From contig NZ_JACIJK010000016.1 in the NCBI RefSeq assembly GCF_014199305.1, positions 1-47,505 on the forward strand: a stretch of 47,505 bases of DNA. The letters are read 5' to 3'. This DNA is from Sphingomonas aerophila (GTDB taxonomy: Bacteria; Pseudomonadota; Alphaproteobacteria; Sphingomonadales; Sphingomonadaceae). Positions 33,720-41,787 of the stretch are shown piece by piece. Each line of letters starts with the position of its first letter. The first letter of the stretch is position 1. The position numbers and the translations under genes are program-made. The notes under the pieces are model-generated. The model made no database searches and was not told the origin of the DNA. It saw only the letters and a program-made list of their open reading frames with translations.

Positions 33720-35184
33720 TGGTCAGCAAACCGTCGTAGGTGTTCTTCAGCACCGCGCCCATACCGGGGGCTCTCGACCGTTCATCGCTGACGGTGCGCG
33801 CTGGATCAATTATCAAGAGATGTGGCGGCTTGTTTGCCGCGGGCAACATGCCTTGGCAACGAGAGGAGTCCGGCCCGGCGACCGCGTTCTCATCGATTCC
33901 ACGATATCACCCTCGCAGTTTGTAGCATCCTATCTTGCAGCTCATCTCAATGGAACGATCTCCGTTCCTCTAGGCGGGACCGGGTCTGCCGCAGCAGCGT
34001 ACATTGCGGATGATACTGAAGCTGCGTTCGTGATCGCGAGAGATACCTATCCTCTGCTTTTTGACAGAGCGACAGGACTTGAGAACCTGGACCCAAAGCT
34101 TCCCTCGCCCGATCAGACCGCAGATATCCTTTATACTAGCGGTACTACAGGGCGCCCCAAAGGCGTCATGCTTAGCCATGCAGCCATCTACGCGTCAACT
34201 TCGGCGACCAATCGATTCATCGGGAACGGCGCTGACGACTATGAAATCGTGACGGTTCCACTTTCCCACTCATTTGGGCTGGGCCGCATTCGGGGTGTGC
34301 TTATGGCCGGCGGACGCCTTTCGGCCGTGAGCATGTCTCCGCCCGGGGAAGCAGTTACGGCGCTTGCGGATCCTGCCGTGACAGGAATGTCCTGCGTTCC
34401 AGCTGGGATCGCTATCCTCCAGCGCTGGGGGGAACAGGAGCTAGCTGCTGCAAGCGAACGACTCCGCTACATTGAACTCGGCAGCTCCCATATGTCGGCC
34501 GATCGCAAGCGCCTCCTGGCGGAGCTCCTGCCGGCCACGCGGATCATCATGCACTACGGCCTGACAGAAGCATCGAGGAGCTGTTTTCTTGACCTTCATG
34601 GCGAATCAGATCGGCTCACCAGCGTGGGTCGGGCAAGCCCGGGCGTCCAGCTGCGGATCATGGATCAAGACGACTCGCCGATCGCGGCATCAGGCGAAGG
34701 GGTCATCCATATTCATTCCCCCGCCGTTATGTCCGGCTACTGGCGCAACCCCGCCGCTACCGCGAGGGCCCTTTCACAAGACGGGTGGTTGCGGACTAGC
34801 GACGTTGGGCGGCTGGACGAACAAGGCTTTCTCACTTTGGTTGGTCGATTGGATGACCAAATCAATGTTGGTGGCAAGAAGGTTGATCCGGCGGCCGTCG
34901 AGGAAGCAGCTATAGCCTGTGAAGGCGTTGCTGATGCAGGTTGCGTCGGCATCTCCGATCCGGGTGATCTGGTCGGGCAGGTACCGGTTCTGTTCATCGT
35001 AGAAAGTGAAGGCGTAAACCTAGATCTGCCTTCCCTTCGACGACACCTTAAAGCGCGGCTAGAGGGTCACGAACGACCAACTCGCATACTTGTCGTGCGC
35101 ACGTTACCGAAAACCGAAACCGGTAAGCTAAAACGCGCAGAGCTTCGGCTGCTGCTCTCATCTGAGCAAGCGACGAGCAATTAA
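33712..35184 (+). CDS. AMP-forming acyl/aryl (or amino acid) ligase
   Basis: 490 residues from the GTG at 33712, inside the end of the acyltransferase gene; this start is preferred over one at 33670 because it fits the coupled layout. Adenylation motifs are complete: YTSGTTGRPKGVMLSH (P-loop), MHYGLTEASRS (A5), DGWLRTSDVGRLDE (A7/A8 region), GRLDDQINVGGKKV (hinge) and PKTETGKLKRAEL (catalytic Lys near the C-terminus). It should adenylate a carboxylate and load it on the adjacent ACP. The residues lining the substrate pocket do not identify the acid. Confidence 0.92.
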   Translation: MSDGQQTVVGVLQHRAHTGGSRPFIADGARWINYQEMWRLVCRGQHALATRGVRPGDRVLIDSTISPSQFVASYLAAHLNGTISVPLGGTGSAAAAYIADDTEAAFVIARDTYPLLFDRATGLENLDPKLPSPDQTADILYTSGTTGRPKGVMLSHAAIYASTSATNRFIGNGADDYEIVTVPLSHSFGLGRIRGVLMAGGRLSAVSMSPPGEAVTALADPAVTGMSCVPAGIAILQRWGEQELAAASERLRYIELGSSHMSADRKRLLAELLPATRIIMHYGLTEASRSCFLDLHGESDRLTSVGRASPGVQLRIMDQDDSPIAASGEGVIHIHSPAVMSGYWRNPAATARALSQDGWLRTSDVGRLDEQGFLTLVGRLDDQINVGGKKVDPAAVEEAAIACEGVADAGCVGISDPGDLVGQVPVLFIVESEGVNLDLPSLRRHLKARLEGHERPTRILVVRTLPKTETGKLKRAELRLLLSSEQATSN

Positions 35185-35197
35185 GATTGACCTGACT

Positions 35198-35402
35198 GGT
35201 GCTGTCAAACGTAAAGCACCGAGGATCCGGAAGCCGGAATTTACGGCTCCTTTAGCTAGGTCCGGGCACGCCGTTCGTGCTGTCAGTGCTGCGGACTTGC
35301 TCGGCTCGGTTCTGGGAACACTGGCGTTTGCCTGCCGATCGGCCGGCAAACGGGGCAGAAACTCGCGTCAAAGGTGCCCGGTGCAGTTGCTTTGACAGCA
35401 CC
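35198..35402. repeat. MITE-like 205-bp element with perfect terminal inverted repeats
   Basis: ggtgctgtcaaa (35198-35209) is repeated inverted at 35391-35402 without mismatch. A nested inverted pair (cgtttgcc / ggcaaacg, near 35327-35352) lies inside. There is no coding frame of transposase type. No obvious target duplication. The end sequence resembles IS6-type ends (GG-xx-CTGT-xx-AAA), suggesting a non-autonomous deletion derivative. It lies 14 bp after the AMP-ligase gene and could double as its terminator. Confidence 0.6.
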
Positions 35403-35432
35403 GTCCTGATCCTAGTCGGTGCCATGATGAAG

Positions 35433-35457
35433 GGAACGGGCGGGAGACAGTGATGTT
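35433..35457 (+). promoter_or_regulatory. Candidate EcfG-type promoter
   Basis: GGAAC (35433-35437), 16 bases, then TGTT (35454-35457): perfect -35 and one mismatch in -10 relative to GGAAC-N16/17-CGTT. A transcript would start near 35465 and meet a strong hairpin at 35634-35671. No protein-coding gene is evident between, so it would drive either a short RNA or, by readthrough, the small gene at 35881. Confidence 0.4.
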
Positions 35458-35633
35458 CTACTTGGGCTTGCAGCGTCCTGCCTCTTCGGGGGGAGGGGCG
35501 GTGAAAGCTCGCAACGCCCTGCTCATCCACGGGTTGGCGGGGCGTTAAGGCTGCAGACTAGGAACAGACTTCAAAGGTCACGAGTTTAGTTGTGACCGGC
35601 GCGGCGACCCCTTCCCCCGCTGCTGCCGGGTTC

Positions 35634-35671
35634 GGAGCGCTCCGCTGCGTCCCCCCGCAGCGGAGCGTTCC
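35634..35671 (+). terminator. Strong hairpin terminator
   Basis: 16-base arms (35634-35649 / 35656-35671) with one mismatch and a six-base loop, followed by attt. The only long palindrome between the MITE-like element and the small gene at 35881. Confidence 0.65.
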
Positions 35672-35880
35672 ATTTGAGCGAGCCTTGGCCCTGGCTCGGG
35701 CGTAACACGCCAGTCACAGGTGCGGCGGGCTTTTCGGGCACGCGCCGAGCTGATCTGATGGGTGACCGAGGAGCCCATAGATCTTGTCACGCATGGCATC
35801 GGCTCCTCCCTGGTGACGCCAGGCAATTGGACGAACCCAGCGTCTCAGCCGTTGATAGCAGGCCATACAGGAGAGCTGCC

Positions 35881-36078
35881 GTGTCCTGGACCGAGATCAT
35901 CGCCGGTGTTGTGCTGGTTGTCCTGTTCTTCGGCCTGTTCAGGGGATCCTCGTCCAAGTCACCCCGGATCTGGAGCGGCGACACACCCGAAGAGCAGGGG
36001 CGCCGTAACACCCGCACCGACCTCAACTACCAGGGCTGGGAGCGCTCGCAGGGCAATCGGTTGGATAAGGGCTGGTAG
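35881..36078 (+). CDS. Small single-pass membrane protein
   Basis: 65 residues from a GTG at 35881 with AGGAGAG at a proper distance. An N-terminal membrane segment (EIIAGVVLVVLFFGLFRG) is followed by a hydrophilic tail rich in Arg, Asp and Gly (GDTPEEQGRRNTRTDLNYQGW) ending RLDKGW. No family recognised. It is upstream of the stress SDR at 36268, 190 bp away. Good ribosome site and membrane pattern make it likely real. Confidence 0.6.
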   Translation: MSWTEIIAGVVLVVLFFGLFRGSSSKSPRIWSGDTPEEQGRRNTRTDLNYQGWERSQGNRLDKGW

Positions 36079-36216
36079 CCTGGCCGAGGGACCGTAGCGA
36101 TTCAGGGAAGGGCCAGACGCGACGCGCTTGAGTCAACTTTCCGCTATACAGTTGTTAGTTCGGCGAGCGCTTGGGCGCACGAGATGCGAACGACCTAGAT
36201 GCCGCCCTGTGACCAC

Positions 36217-36241
36217 GGAACGTCGCGCCCGAGCGATCGTC
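36217..36241 (+). promoter_or_regulatory. Candidate EcfG-type promoter of the SDR gene
   Basis: GGAAC (36217-36221), 16 bases, CGTC (36238-36241): one mismatch in the last -10 base. The predicted start gives a leader of about 20 bases before the ATG at 36268. Confidence 0.45.
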
Positions 36242-36267
36242 CTACCATCACAGATCGGAAATCCATC

Positions 36268-37239
36268 ATGACTAAGAACAGCAAGCCGCTCCGGGTCGTC
36301 ATCACGGGTGCCTCAAGCGGGATTGGTGCTGCAACAGCGGTAGCGTTTGCCAAACGTGGCGCGACGCTGGTCATCTCTGCCCGGGGCCAAGCGGGCCTCG
36401 ACGATGTTGCGGCACGCTGCCGTGCGGTTGGTGGCAAAGCGCATGTGCGGACGGTTGACGCAACAGATGCGCCAGCTGTGGCGCGGCTAGCGGCAGAAGC
36501 GCGCGATCTGCTCGGCGGGATCGACCTTTGGTTCAGCAACGTTGGCGTGGGAGTAGTCGGCAAGTATGAGGACGTGCCAATTGCCGATCACGCCCAGGTG
36601 ATCGCGAGCAATCTCGTCGGTCATATGAACGACGCCCACGCTGTGCTGCCCATCTTCCTCGCGCAGGATCACGGCACCTTTGTGAACATGATCTCGGTTG
36701 GTGGGTTCGTCGCTACTCCCTATGCAGCCGCTTACGCCGCTAGCAAGTTCGGGTTGCGCGGCTTTAGCGAGGCACTGCGAGGCGAACTGTCGAAGCATCC
36801 CCGCATCCACGTCTGCGACGTTTACCCGACCTTTGTTGATACGCCCGGGGTCGATCATGCGGCGAACTACTCCGGCGCGAAGCTGTCACTGCCGCCAGGG
36901 TCGCTGGCACCGGAAACGGTGGCGAAGGCAGTGGTGCGGCTGGCACGTCACCCGCGGAACACGGTCGCAATTGGCGCACCCGCGATCGTGCTCAAGCTTA
37001 GCCAGTTTCTGGCGCCAAACCTCGGTGCGGCGGTGATGAACGGGTTTATGGACGTGTGGTCAGATAAAGCCGAGCCCGGCGATGACAACACTGGCTCTCT
37101 CTATGAGCCCGCTACAACGCCGAGCGGCATTGACGGAGGACGCCGTCACCCGGAACGGCGCCGTAAGGCCGCGGTGGCCGTCGGCGGAGTGGCCGGCCTT
37201 GCGGTACTTGGCGCGTATCTGTGGCGCCGTAGAAAGTAG
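36268..37239 (+). CDS. SDR oxidoreductase with C-terminal membrane tail
   Basis: 323 residues from MTKNSKPLRVVITGAS at 36268. Classical SDR features: GASSGIGAATAVAFAKRG cofactor loop, NVGVG in place of NNAG (here LWFSNVGVG), and YAAAYAASKFGLRGF catalytic Tyr-x-x-x-Lys. After the catalytic domain comes a GSLYEPATT motif and an Arg-rich linker, then a terminal hydrophobic segment (AVAVGGVAGLAVLGAYLW) with a basic end, so it is probably tail-anchored in the inner membrane. The gene at 46048 has the same build. Cofactor is likely NADP(H); substrate unknown. A candidate stress promoter lies just upstream. Confidence 0.88.
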   Translation: MTKNSKPLRVVITGASSGIGAATAVAFAKRGATLVISARGQAGLDDVAARCRAVGGKAHVRTVDATDAPAVARLAAEARDLLGGIDLWFSNVGVGVVGKYEDVPIADHAQVIASNLVGHMNDAHAVLPIFLAQDHGTFVNMISVGGFVATPYAAAYAASKFGLRGFSEALRGELSKHPRIHVCDVYPTFVDTPGVDHAANYSGAKLSLPPGSLAPETVAKAVVRLARHPRNTVAIGAPAIVLKLSQFLAPNLGAAVMNGFMDVWSDKAEPGDDNTGSLYEPATTPSGIDGGRRHPERRRKAAVAVGGVAGLAVLGAYLWRRRK

Positions 37240-37265
37240 CGGGACTAGCGGGCTGCTGTAACTTG

Positions 37266-37295
37266 CGGAGGAGCGCCAAGCAGGGCGCTCCTCCG
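37266..37295. terminator. Bidirectional terminator between convergent genes
   Basis: Perfect 12-bp arms (37266-37277 / 37284-37295) with a six-base loop, lying between the SDR stop at 37239 and the DUF892 stop at 37302. Confidence 0.75.
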
Positions 37296-37301
37296 GATTG
37301 G

Positions 37302-37778
37302 TCAGGCGGCGAGCAGCTTGGCCGCCAGCTCGGTATGCTGCTGATCGGCTTGTTTCGCCTCATCGGACGATTGCTTCATTGCGCTCGCGGCATCGTCTAG
37401 GCCCAGCGACTTTAGGTAGCTGGCCATCGTTCCGAACGAGGCGATCCAGTAGTGCAGCGCGAGCTGTCCCGCAGCGATGATACCGAGATCACGTGATGTC
37501 TCATCAGGCGCCTGCTGACGGATGAGCCGGCTCACCTCATAGTGCGCTTCGAGGATCTTGTTGTCGCCTTGCTGCCCAGGGCCGGTCTGCTCCATCGCCC
37601 GGTCGATCTGGTCGGCCCATTTCTGCGACGTGCGATTGCCCTGCTCGAGCGCTGCCTTCAGGTCAGGGTGCTTCGCGTCATTGCTGATCTCGTCCGTAGC
37701 GCGAGCGGCAACGTCGCTGCCCGCCTTCATGGCGCTTAGCCCTTGCGAGACGAGCTCTTTCAGATTGTCGTCGGCCAT
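37302..37778 (-). CDS. Ferritin-like DUF892 (YciE/YciF-type) stress protein
   Basis: 158 residues from MADDNLKELVSQGLSAMKAG at 37778; AGGAG precedes the ATG. The helical bundle pattern matches DUF892: HPDLKAALEQGNRTSQKWAD for helix 2, LGIIAAGQLALHYWIASFGT and YLKSLGLDDAASAMKQSSDE for helices 3-4, and a final ADQQHTELAAKLL. In the family, Glu/His residues bind a di-metal site of unknown role; here the HYWIASFGT region keeps the His but other ligands are partly replaced. Members are induced in osmotic and stationary-phase stress, in line with the nearby Mn catalase. Confidence 0.87.
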   Translation of the reverse strand: MADDNLKELVSQGLSAMKAGSDVAARATDEISNDAKHPDLKAALEQGNRTSQKWADQIDRAMEQTGPGQQGDNKILEAHYEVSRLIRQQAPDETSRDLGIIAAGQLALHYWIASFGTMASYLKSLGLDDAASAMKQSSDEAKQADQQHTELAAKLLAA

Positions 37779-37911
37779 GTTGGTTCTCCTGAGGGACGCC
37801 AACCTTGCAGGCCAGTCGTCGGGAACACTAAGCGGTAGGCAGGGTCGGACGTTCCCACAGTTCCGCAAGCGTTCTGACCTTTAAGGCAGCTGGCTAACTT
37901 AGAGTACTTCA

Positions 37912-38659
37912 TCATGCGCGAGGGTTGTGCCACTCGTTTAGGATTTCGCTATTGCGGGTGATGATCTCGTTCGCCATGGAGGCGGAGATATCCTCTATGG
38001 TTTCTACCTTGCGTCCAACGATGCGGTAATGCGTATCGGCCGAAAGGCGGGTCATGTGCGCTCTCCCGCTTCGGTGGGCATCCTGCCCGTTCAACGGCTT
38101 TAAGCCGGCGCTTCTAGCCTCGTCAAAGAAGTAGCTGGTCAGGCTGTTGCGGGCTTCGCGGGGCACAACGAGGAATGAATCTGATCCCTGGCGCCGTGTT
38201 GGCGGCCGGTCTCCATGTTTTCCCCGACGGAACCATGATCCCACCAGTTACCATTGAAGAACCATTCCTTTTCCCTTGGGTCGAAGTGGATGCTGCGCAC
38301 CTTCCACTCACGGACGCGTTTGGCGTCGCGGCCATAGCCGAAGCCATGATGGATCCAGCAATGGTGCTCGGTGCTATAGTAGATCTTGGATATACTGAAG
38401 GGTGCTGCGGCGTCGATCACGCGTGACATCCAGTACCCTTCGAACTTGGCGGGTTCATCAAGCCGCCTGCGAAGCCAACGGGAGCCACGCGCCACATGGG
38501 CGAAGCGATCGGCAAGGACATACAAAACCAGCACCAGTGCTGCCGCCCCTACTGAAATCCAGCTGCCCAGTTAGGGAACGATGTAGAAAGGGCGGACTTG
38601 AGGACTTCCGAAAGCGTGAGAAGCAGCGCAAGTGCGAATGCCTTGATAGCGTCGGTCAT
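37912..38659 (-). pseudogene. Membrane-anchored conserved hypothetical gene broken by two frameshifts
   Basis: Three partly overlapping frames read as one protein. From the ATG at 38659, MTDAIKAFALALLLTLSEVL runs to a TAG at 38549. A second frame continues without its own ATG through a membrane helix (VGAAALVLVLYVLADRFAHV) and FGYGRDAKRVREWKVRSIHF to about 38170. A third (to 37912) carries FLVVPREARNSLTSYFFDEA and VETIEDISASMANEIITRN. Both joins need a -1 shift, i.e. one missing base each. The whole would be about 245 residues with one or two N-terminal membrane segments and a cytoplasmic domain of unknown function. Either decayed or affected by base-call errors. Confidence 0.6.
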
Positions 38660-38860
38660 TCCTGCCCCCCGGAGTCGGCCAGATCCGGGCGGCACTATAC
38701 CCGAGCAGATCTCGTACGCATCAGATTGCTGCGTCTGTGCTGCACATGAACTCTGGTCGCAGGCTCATCGACCCCGACTGCCCTCCGACCACTTCACATC
38801 TGGAAGACAAGCTCTCAATTGCAGTGGCGCTTCAACACGCCGTCGCCGGAACCACGAGCT

Positions 38861-39787
38861 TTAGTAGACTGCTTCTATAGTCTGTCGCAGGACGTCTGCT
38901 GACGCGAGTAGAGCAGATTGTTCGTCGGTAGTTAGCGCCGGCGTCAGGACGCGCAGAACGCCGCCCGCGCCGATCAGGCACGGAAGGCTAAGATAGATGC
39001 CGTCGATCCCGTACTGGCCCCGCAGCATGGTGGCGACCGGCAGGATCACTCGCTCATCTCGGTGGATCGCCTCACAAATACGGGTGATCGCCGTAGCCAC
39101 GCCGAAGGAAGTGTATCCCTTGCCGTCGCTGATTGTGTAGCCCGCGCGCATGACATCGTGCGCGATCGCGGCGCGATCGAAGCCCTGCTCGCCAAGGTAG
39201 CCATCGAGGTCCATGCCGCCAATACGAACGGTCGAGTAGGCCATAACCTCGCTGTCGCCGTGCTCGCCTAGGACCAACGCTTCGACCGCACCCGGCGCGA
39301 TTGCGAGTTGATCCGCGATGCGCTTCCTGAACCGGTTACTGTCCAGCAGCGTGCCCGTCCCGATCACGCGTTCAGGCGACAGGCCCGACGTTGCCTGCGC
39401 CACTTGGGTCATGGCATCAGCCGGGTTGGATGCCACGACCAGGATGCCGTTGAAGCCGGCGTCCATCGCTTGACGAACGCAGTCACGTACGATGACGGCG
39501 CTCTTGCCCGCAATCGCGGTACGAGGCTCGCCATCCTTGGTTGCCGCACCGGCAGTGATGACGAGAATACTGGCGTCACGGACGTCGGCATAGTCGCCCG
39601 CCCAGATCCGCACTGGTTGAGAGATAGCGTTGGCATCCGCAATGTCAGTGGCTTCGGCTGCCGCCCGCTCTGGAGCGTGGTCGATCAGCACGATCTCGGC
39701 GAACAACCCACGCAGCATGAGTGAATAGGCGGCAGTGGCACCGACGTTGCCGACTCCGACAATTGCAATACGGGACGATGTAGACAT
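38861..39787 (-). CDS. ldh: L-lactate/malate dehydrogenase family protein
   Basis: 308 residues. The NAD loop is IAIVGVGNVGATAAYSLM, the Asp for NADH is in EIVLIDH, and the catalytic His is in VLGEHGDSE. GTGTLLDSNRFRKRIAD (compare GTGTxLDTxRFR) and VVASNPADAMT are lactate-dehydrogenase-type signatures rather than malate-type GDSGVLD. The active-site loop reads KDGEPRTAIAGK, which departs from the usual PGETR, so substrate preference between pyruvate and another 2-oxoacid is open. It would reduce pyruvate with NADH in the cytoplasm. It lies downstream of the Mn catalase on the same strand but behind a strong terminator. Confidence 0.85.
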   Translation of the reverse strand: MSTSSRIAIVGVGNVGATAAYSLMLRGLFAEIVLIDHAPERAAAEATDIADANAISQPVRIWAGDYADVRDASILVITAGAATKDGEPRTAIAGKSAVIVRDCVRQAMDAGFNGILVVASNPADAMTQVAQATSGLSPERVIGTGTLLDSNRFRKRIADQLAIAPGAVEALVLGEHGDSEVMAYSTVRIGGMDLDGYLGEQGFDRAAIAHDVMRAGYTISDGKGYTSFGVATAITRICEAIHRDERVILPVATMLRGQYGIDGIYLSLPCLIGAGGVLRVLTPALTTDEQSALLASADVLRQTIEAVY

Positions 39788-39873
39788 GGCCGGCCTTCCT
39801 GGATCCCGAGCGGGAAGCGCTAGCGACTAAAATGCTGCGCTCCGTACGTCGGCCGCTGCCTTCCATCGCAGAA

Positions 39874-39907
39874 GCACCCCCGCTGGGCTCATGCCCAGCG
39901 GGGGTGC
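39874..39907 (-). terminator. Strong terminator after the manganese catalase
   Basis: Perfect 15-bp arms (39874-39888 / 39893-39907) with a 4-base loop, beginning six bases after the catalase stop codon in its direction. Confidence 0.8.
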
Positions 39908-39912
39908 AATCG

Positions 39913-40833
39913 TCAGCGGGACTTCTGGTAGAGCTTGTTCGCGATCTCGAACATCTCTTCAGGCGCATAATCGGGGGTGAAGGCGCAGGGCACGCCGGCA
40001 AGCTGCGCGATCTTGCCACCGTCGGGGATGCCGTCGACGACCTCGAGCTCACCTGGCGGGTCGCCCGGCAATGCGACCTCGTCGTTGCTCCAGATCCCGG
40101 AGATCTCCTTATAGTCGTCTGGGCTCCAGGTGTAGAGGCGCCGGTGCGAGCCCTCGTCCAGGTACTTCTGGCATTCGGGGATGCGGCTCAGATCAATGTT
40201 GGGCGTAGGCAGCATCTTCTTGATGTCGACGCCCGTGATCTTCTCCAGCGCCAGCGCATAGGCGTGCGCGTGGACCGAGCCGCGGACGAGGAGATAACCG
40301 CAGACCTCGCGGCCCGTCGGATCTGACACGGTCTCGTAGACCCGCAGCTTGTGCAGTCGTGCGCCGCATTCCAGGTGGAAGTTATGCAGCAGGTCGGTTA
40401 CCACGTTGCCGGTCGTGGTGATAAAGTCCATGTTCCAGGACTGCCCATTCGAGTTCGCCGGCATCACGCCGCCACCATTGGACAGGAAGCTTGCGGCGTC
40501 GCGGATCTCTGCCATGCTCTCGAAGGGAGTCATGGAGATGTCGCCGCCATCGCCGGTGTCGTCGCCGTCCGGGCCATTGTTTAGCATGTTGACGCCGGCC
40601 GAGACGAGCTCGACATGGCCGAGCTCTTCAGCGGTGATCGACGCAACCAGGCTGTAGAACGGGCGCAGCTTGGATTTGGAGCGGAAGTTGAAGCTCTGAA
40701 ACATGTAGTTGCCCAGCGTCGACATCTCACCGTATTTGCCGCCGAGTAGCTCTCGCAGAGCCGCACCAGCGTTCGGGTCCTGGGTCTTTGGCATGGGCAG
40801 GTCGGCCTGCAGCTTGTCGACGCGCATGAACAT
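39913..40833 (-). CDS. Manganese catalase (non-haem)
   Basis: 306 residues from MFMRVDKLQADLP at 40833 with GGAG seven bases upstream. Ferritin-like di-Mn fold: an ELLGGKYGEMSTLGNYMFQS first helix pair, ASITAEELGHVELVSAGVNM with Glu and His ligands, and LHNFHLECGARLHKLRVYE with the second Glu/His set; RGSVHAHAYALALEKITGVD is the fourth helix. It disproportionates hydrogen peroxide to water and oxygen in the cytoplasm. Length and motifs are normal, so it should be active. A candidate EcfG-type promoter precedes it and a strong terminator follows, making it monocistronic. Confidence 0.93.
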   Translation of the reverse strand: MFMRVDKLQADLPMPKTQDPNAGAALRELLGGKYGEMSTLGNYMFQSFNFRSKSKLRPFYSLVASITAEELGHVELVSAGVNMLNNGPDGDDTGDGGDISMTPFESMAEIRDAASFLSNGGGVMPANSNGQSWNMDFITTTGNVVTDLLHNFHLECGARLHKLRVYETVSDPTGREVCGYLLVRGSVHAHAYALALEKITGVDIKKMLPTPNIDLSRIPECQKYLDEGSHRRLYTWSPDDYKEISGIWSNDEVALPGDPPGELEVVDGIPDGGKIAQLAGVPCAFTPDYAPEEMFEIANKLYQKSR

Positions 40834-40860
40834 GGGACTTCTCCGAATAGGAGACAGTTC

Positions 40861-40886
40861 AACGGCTCGCGTCAACAATGGGTACC
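40861..40886 (-). promoter_or_regulatory. Candidate EcfG-type promoter of the Mn catalase
   Basis: On the minus strand GGTAC, 17 bases, CGTT: one mismatch in the -35 box. The start would lie about 20 bases before the catalase ATG. Confidence 0.4.
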
Positions 40887-41004
40887 AGCCGGAGTGTACG
40901 AACCGAACGTTTCATGGCGTCCGTGCACCACCTCGCCCTTGAAGGTGATGCACCCATCCTTGGTCTCGACCGTTAGCAATGCTTCAAGGCAGGAGTTGAA
41001 CTAC

Positions 41005-41103
41005 ATGGTCGAGACGTTCAGCAACGCCGTTTTGGCGTCCGCATCTGTCTCCGCCGTAGTTACGGCCGGACTGGCTCTGTGGTCACGTAAAGCCGCGGCT
41101 TGA
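41005..41103 (+). CDS. Very small membrane protein (32 residues)
   Basis: MVETFSNAVLASASVSAVVT and an AGLALWSRKAAA end: one hydrophobic segment and a basic tip. AGGAG at 40991-40995 lies nine bases before the ATG. Divergent to the catalase. Function unknown; possible small stress peptide. Confidence 0.45.
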   Translation: MVETFSNAVLASASVSAVVTAGLALWSRKAAA

Positions 41104-41231
41104 CATCGATCTGGTACCCTAGGCGACGTTGCCGGACGACTACCGACCTGTGCGGGTTGCTCGCGGGGCATCTACGCGTGCTCGTTGTCTAGCATCAATG
41201 GTCGGCCCAGGGAATGCGGCGGCCCTGCCTA

Positions 41232-41324
41232 TCACGGCTTACGGCGAATAGACCAGATCACAGCCGAGGCACTGGTGAGCAGGGCGGCTAGGGCGAGAAC
41301 CAAAGGCGCGTCCATGATGATCAT
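41232..41324 (-). CDS. Very small membrane protein (30 residues)
   Basis: MIIMDAPLVLALAALLTSAS, then a WSIRRKP end: one membrane span with a basic C-terminus. AGGAG lies six bases ahead of the ATG at 41324, the best ribosome site in this 530-bp interval. It points toward the peptide at 41005, and both share the one-span plus WS-R-K ending. Function unknown. Confidence 0.5.
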   Translation of the reverse strand: MIIMDAPLVLALAALLTSASAVIWSIRRKP

Positions 41325-41465
41325 AAGCGACTCCTCTTAGGCTCGCTTAAACAAAAGCCCTGCCTGTAGGACAGAACAAATTGAGAACGAATAGCGCTCT
41401 AAAGCTCAGGTTTGCCCGGTCGTCCGGCTCGGGTAACCTATCCTGGCAAGAGGAAGCAGAATTGC

Positions 41466-41735
41466 ATGAACGCGAGTGAGTTTGCGAAGGGTGTCGCGGC
41501 TGCGACCGGCATGAGTGAAGCAGAGGCCAAGAAGGCGATCGCAGCAGTATTCGACCAGATTGTGGATGCAGCCTCGAAGGGTGAAAAAGTTTCCATCTCA
41601 GGGGTCGGCAAGTTCGCCGTCATGGACCGCCCCGAGCGCCAGGGTCGTAATCCCGGCACCGGCGAGGCAATCACGATTGCGGCGTCGAAAGGTGTGTCTT
41701 TCACGGCTGCTAAGGGCCTGAAGAACAAGCTCTAA
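41466..41735 (+). CDS. HU-family DNA-binding protein
   Basis: 89 residues from MNASEFAKGVAAATGMSEAE at 41466, with AGAGGAAG upstream; an 18-codon extension to 41412 is not needed. The HU/IHF fold is complete: two N-terminal helices (AEAKKAIAAVFDQIVDAASK), the core strand ISGVGKFAVMDRPERQGRNP with the DNA-intercalating arm (NPGTGEAITIAASKGVSF) and the end FTAAKGLKNKL. It is a nucleoid protein that bends DNA without sequence specificity. The N-terminus (NASEFAKG rather than NKxELI) suggests a secondary HU paralogue rather than the main one. Confidence 0.92.
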   Translation: MNASEFAKGVAAATGMSEAEAKKAIAAVFDQIVDAASKGEKVSISGVGKFAVMDRPERQGRNPGTGEAITIAASKGVSFTAAKGLKNKL

Positions 41736-41787
41736 CCCAGTGCGCCGGCGATGTCGGTCGCCGGCGCACCGACGGCGGGAACACGCG

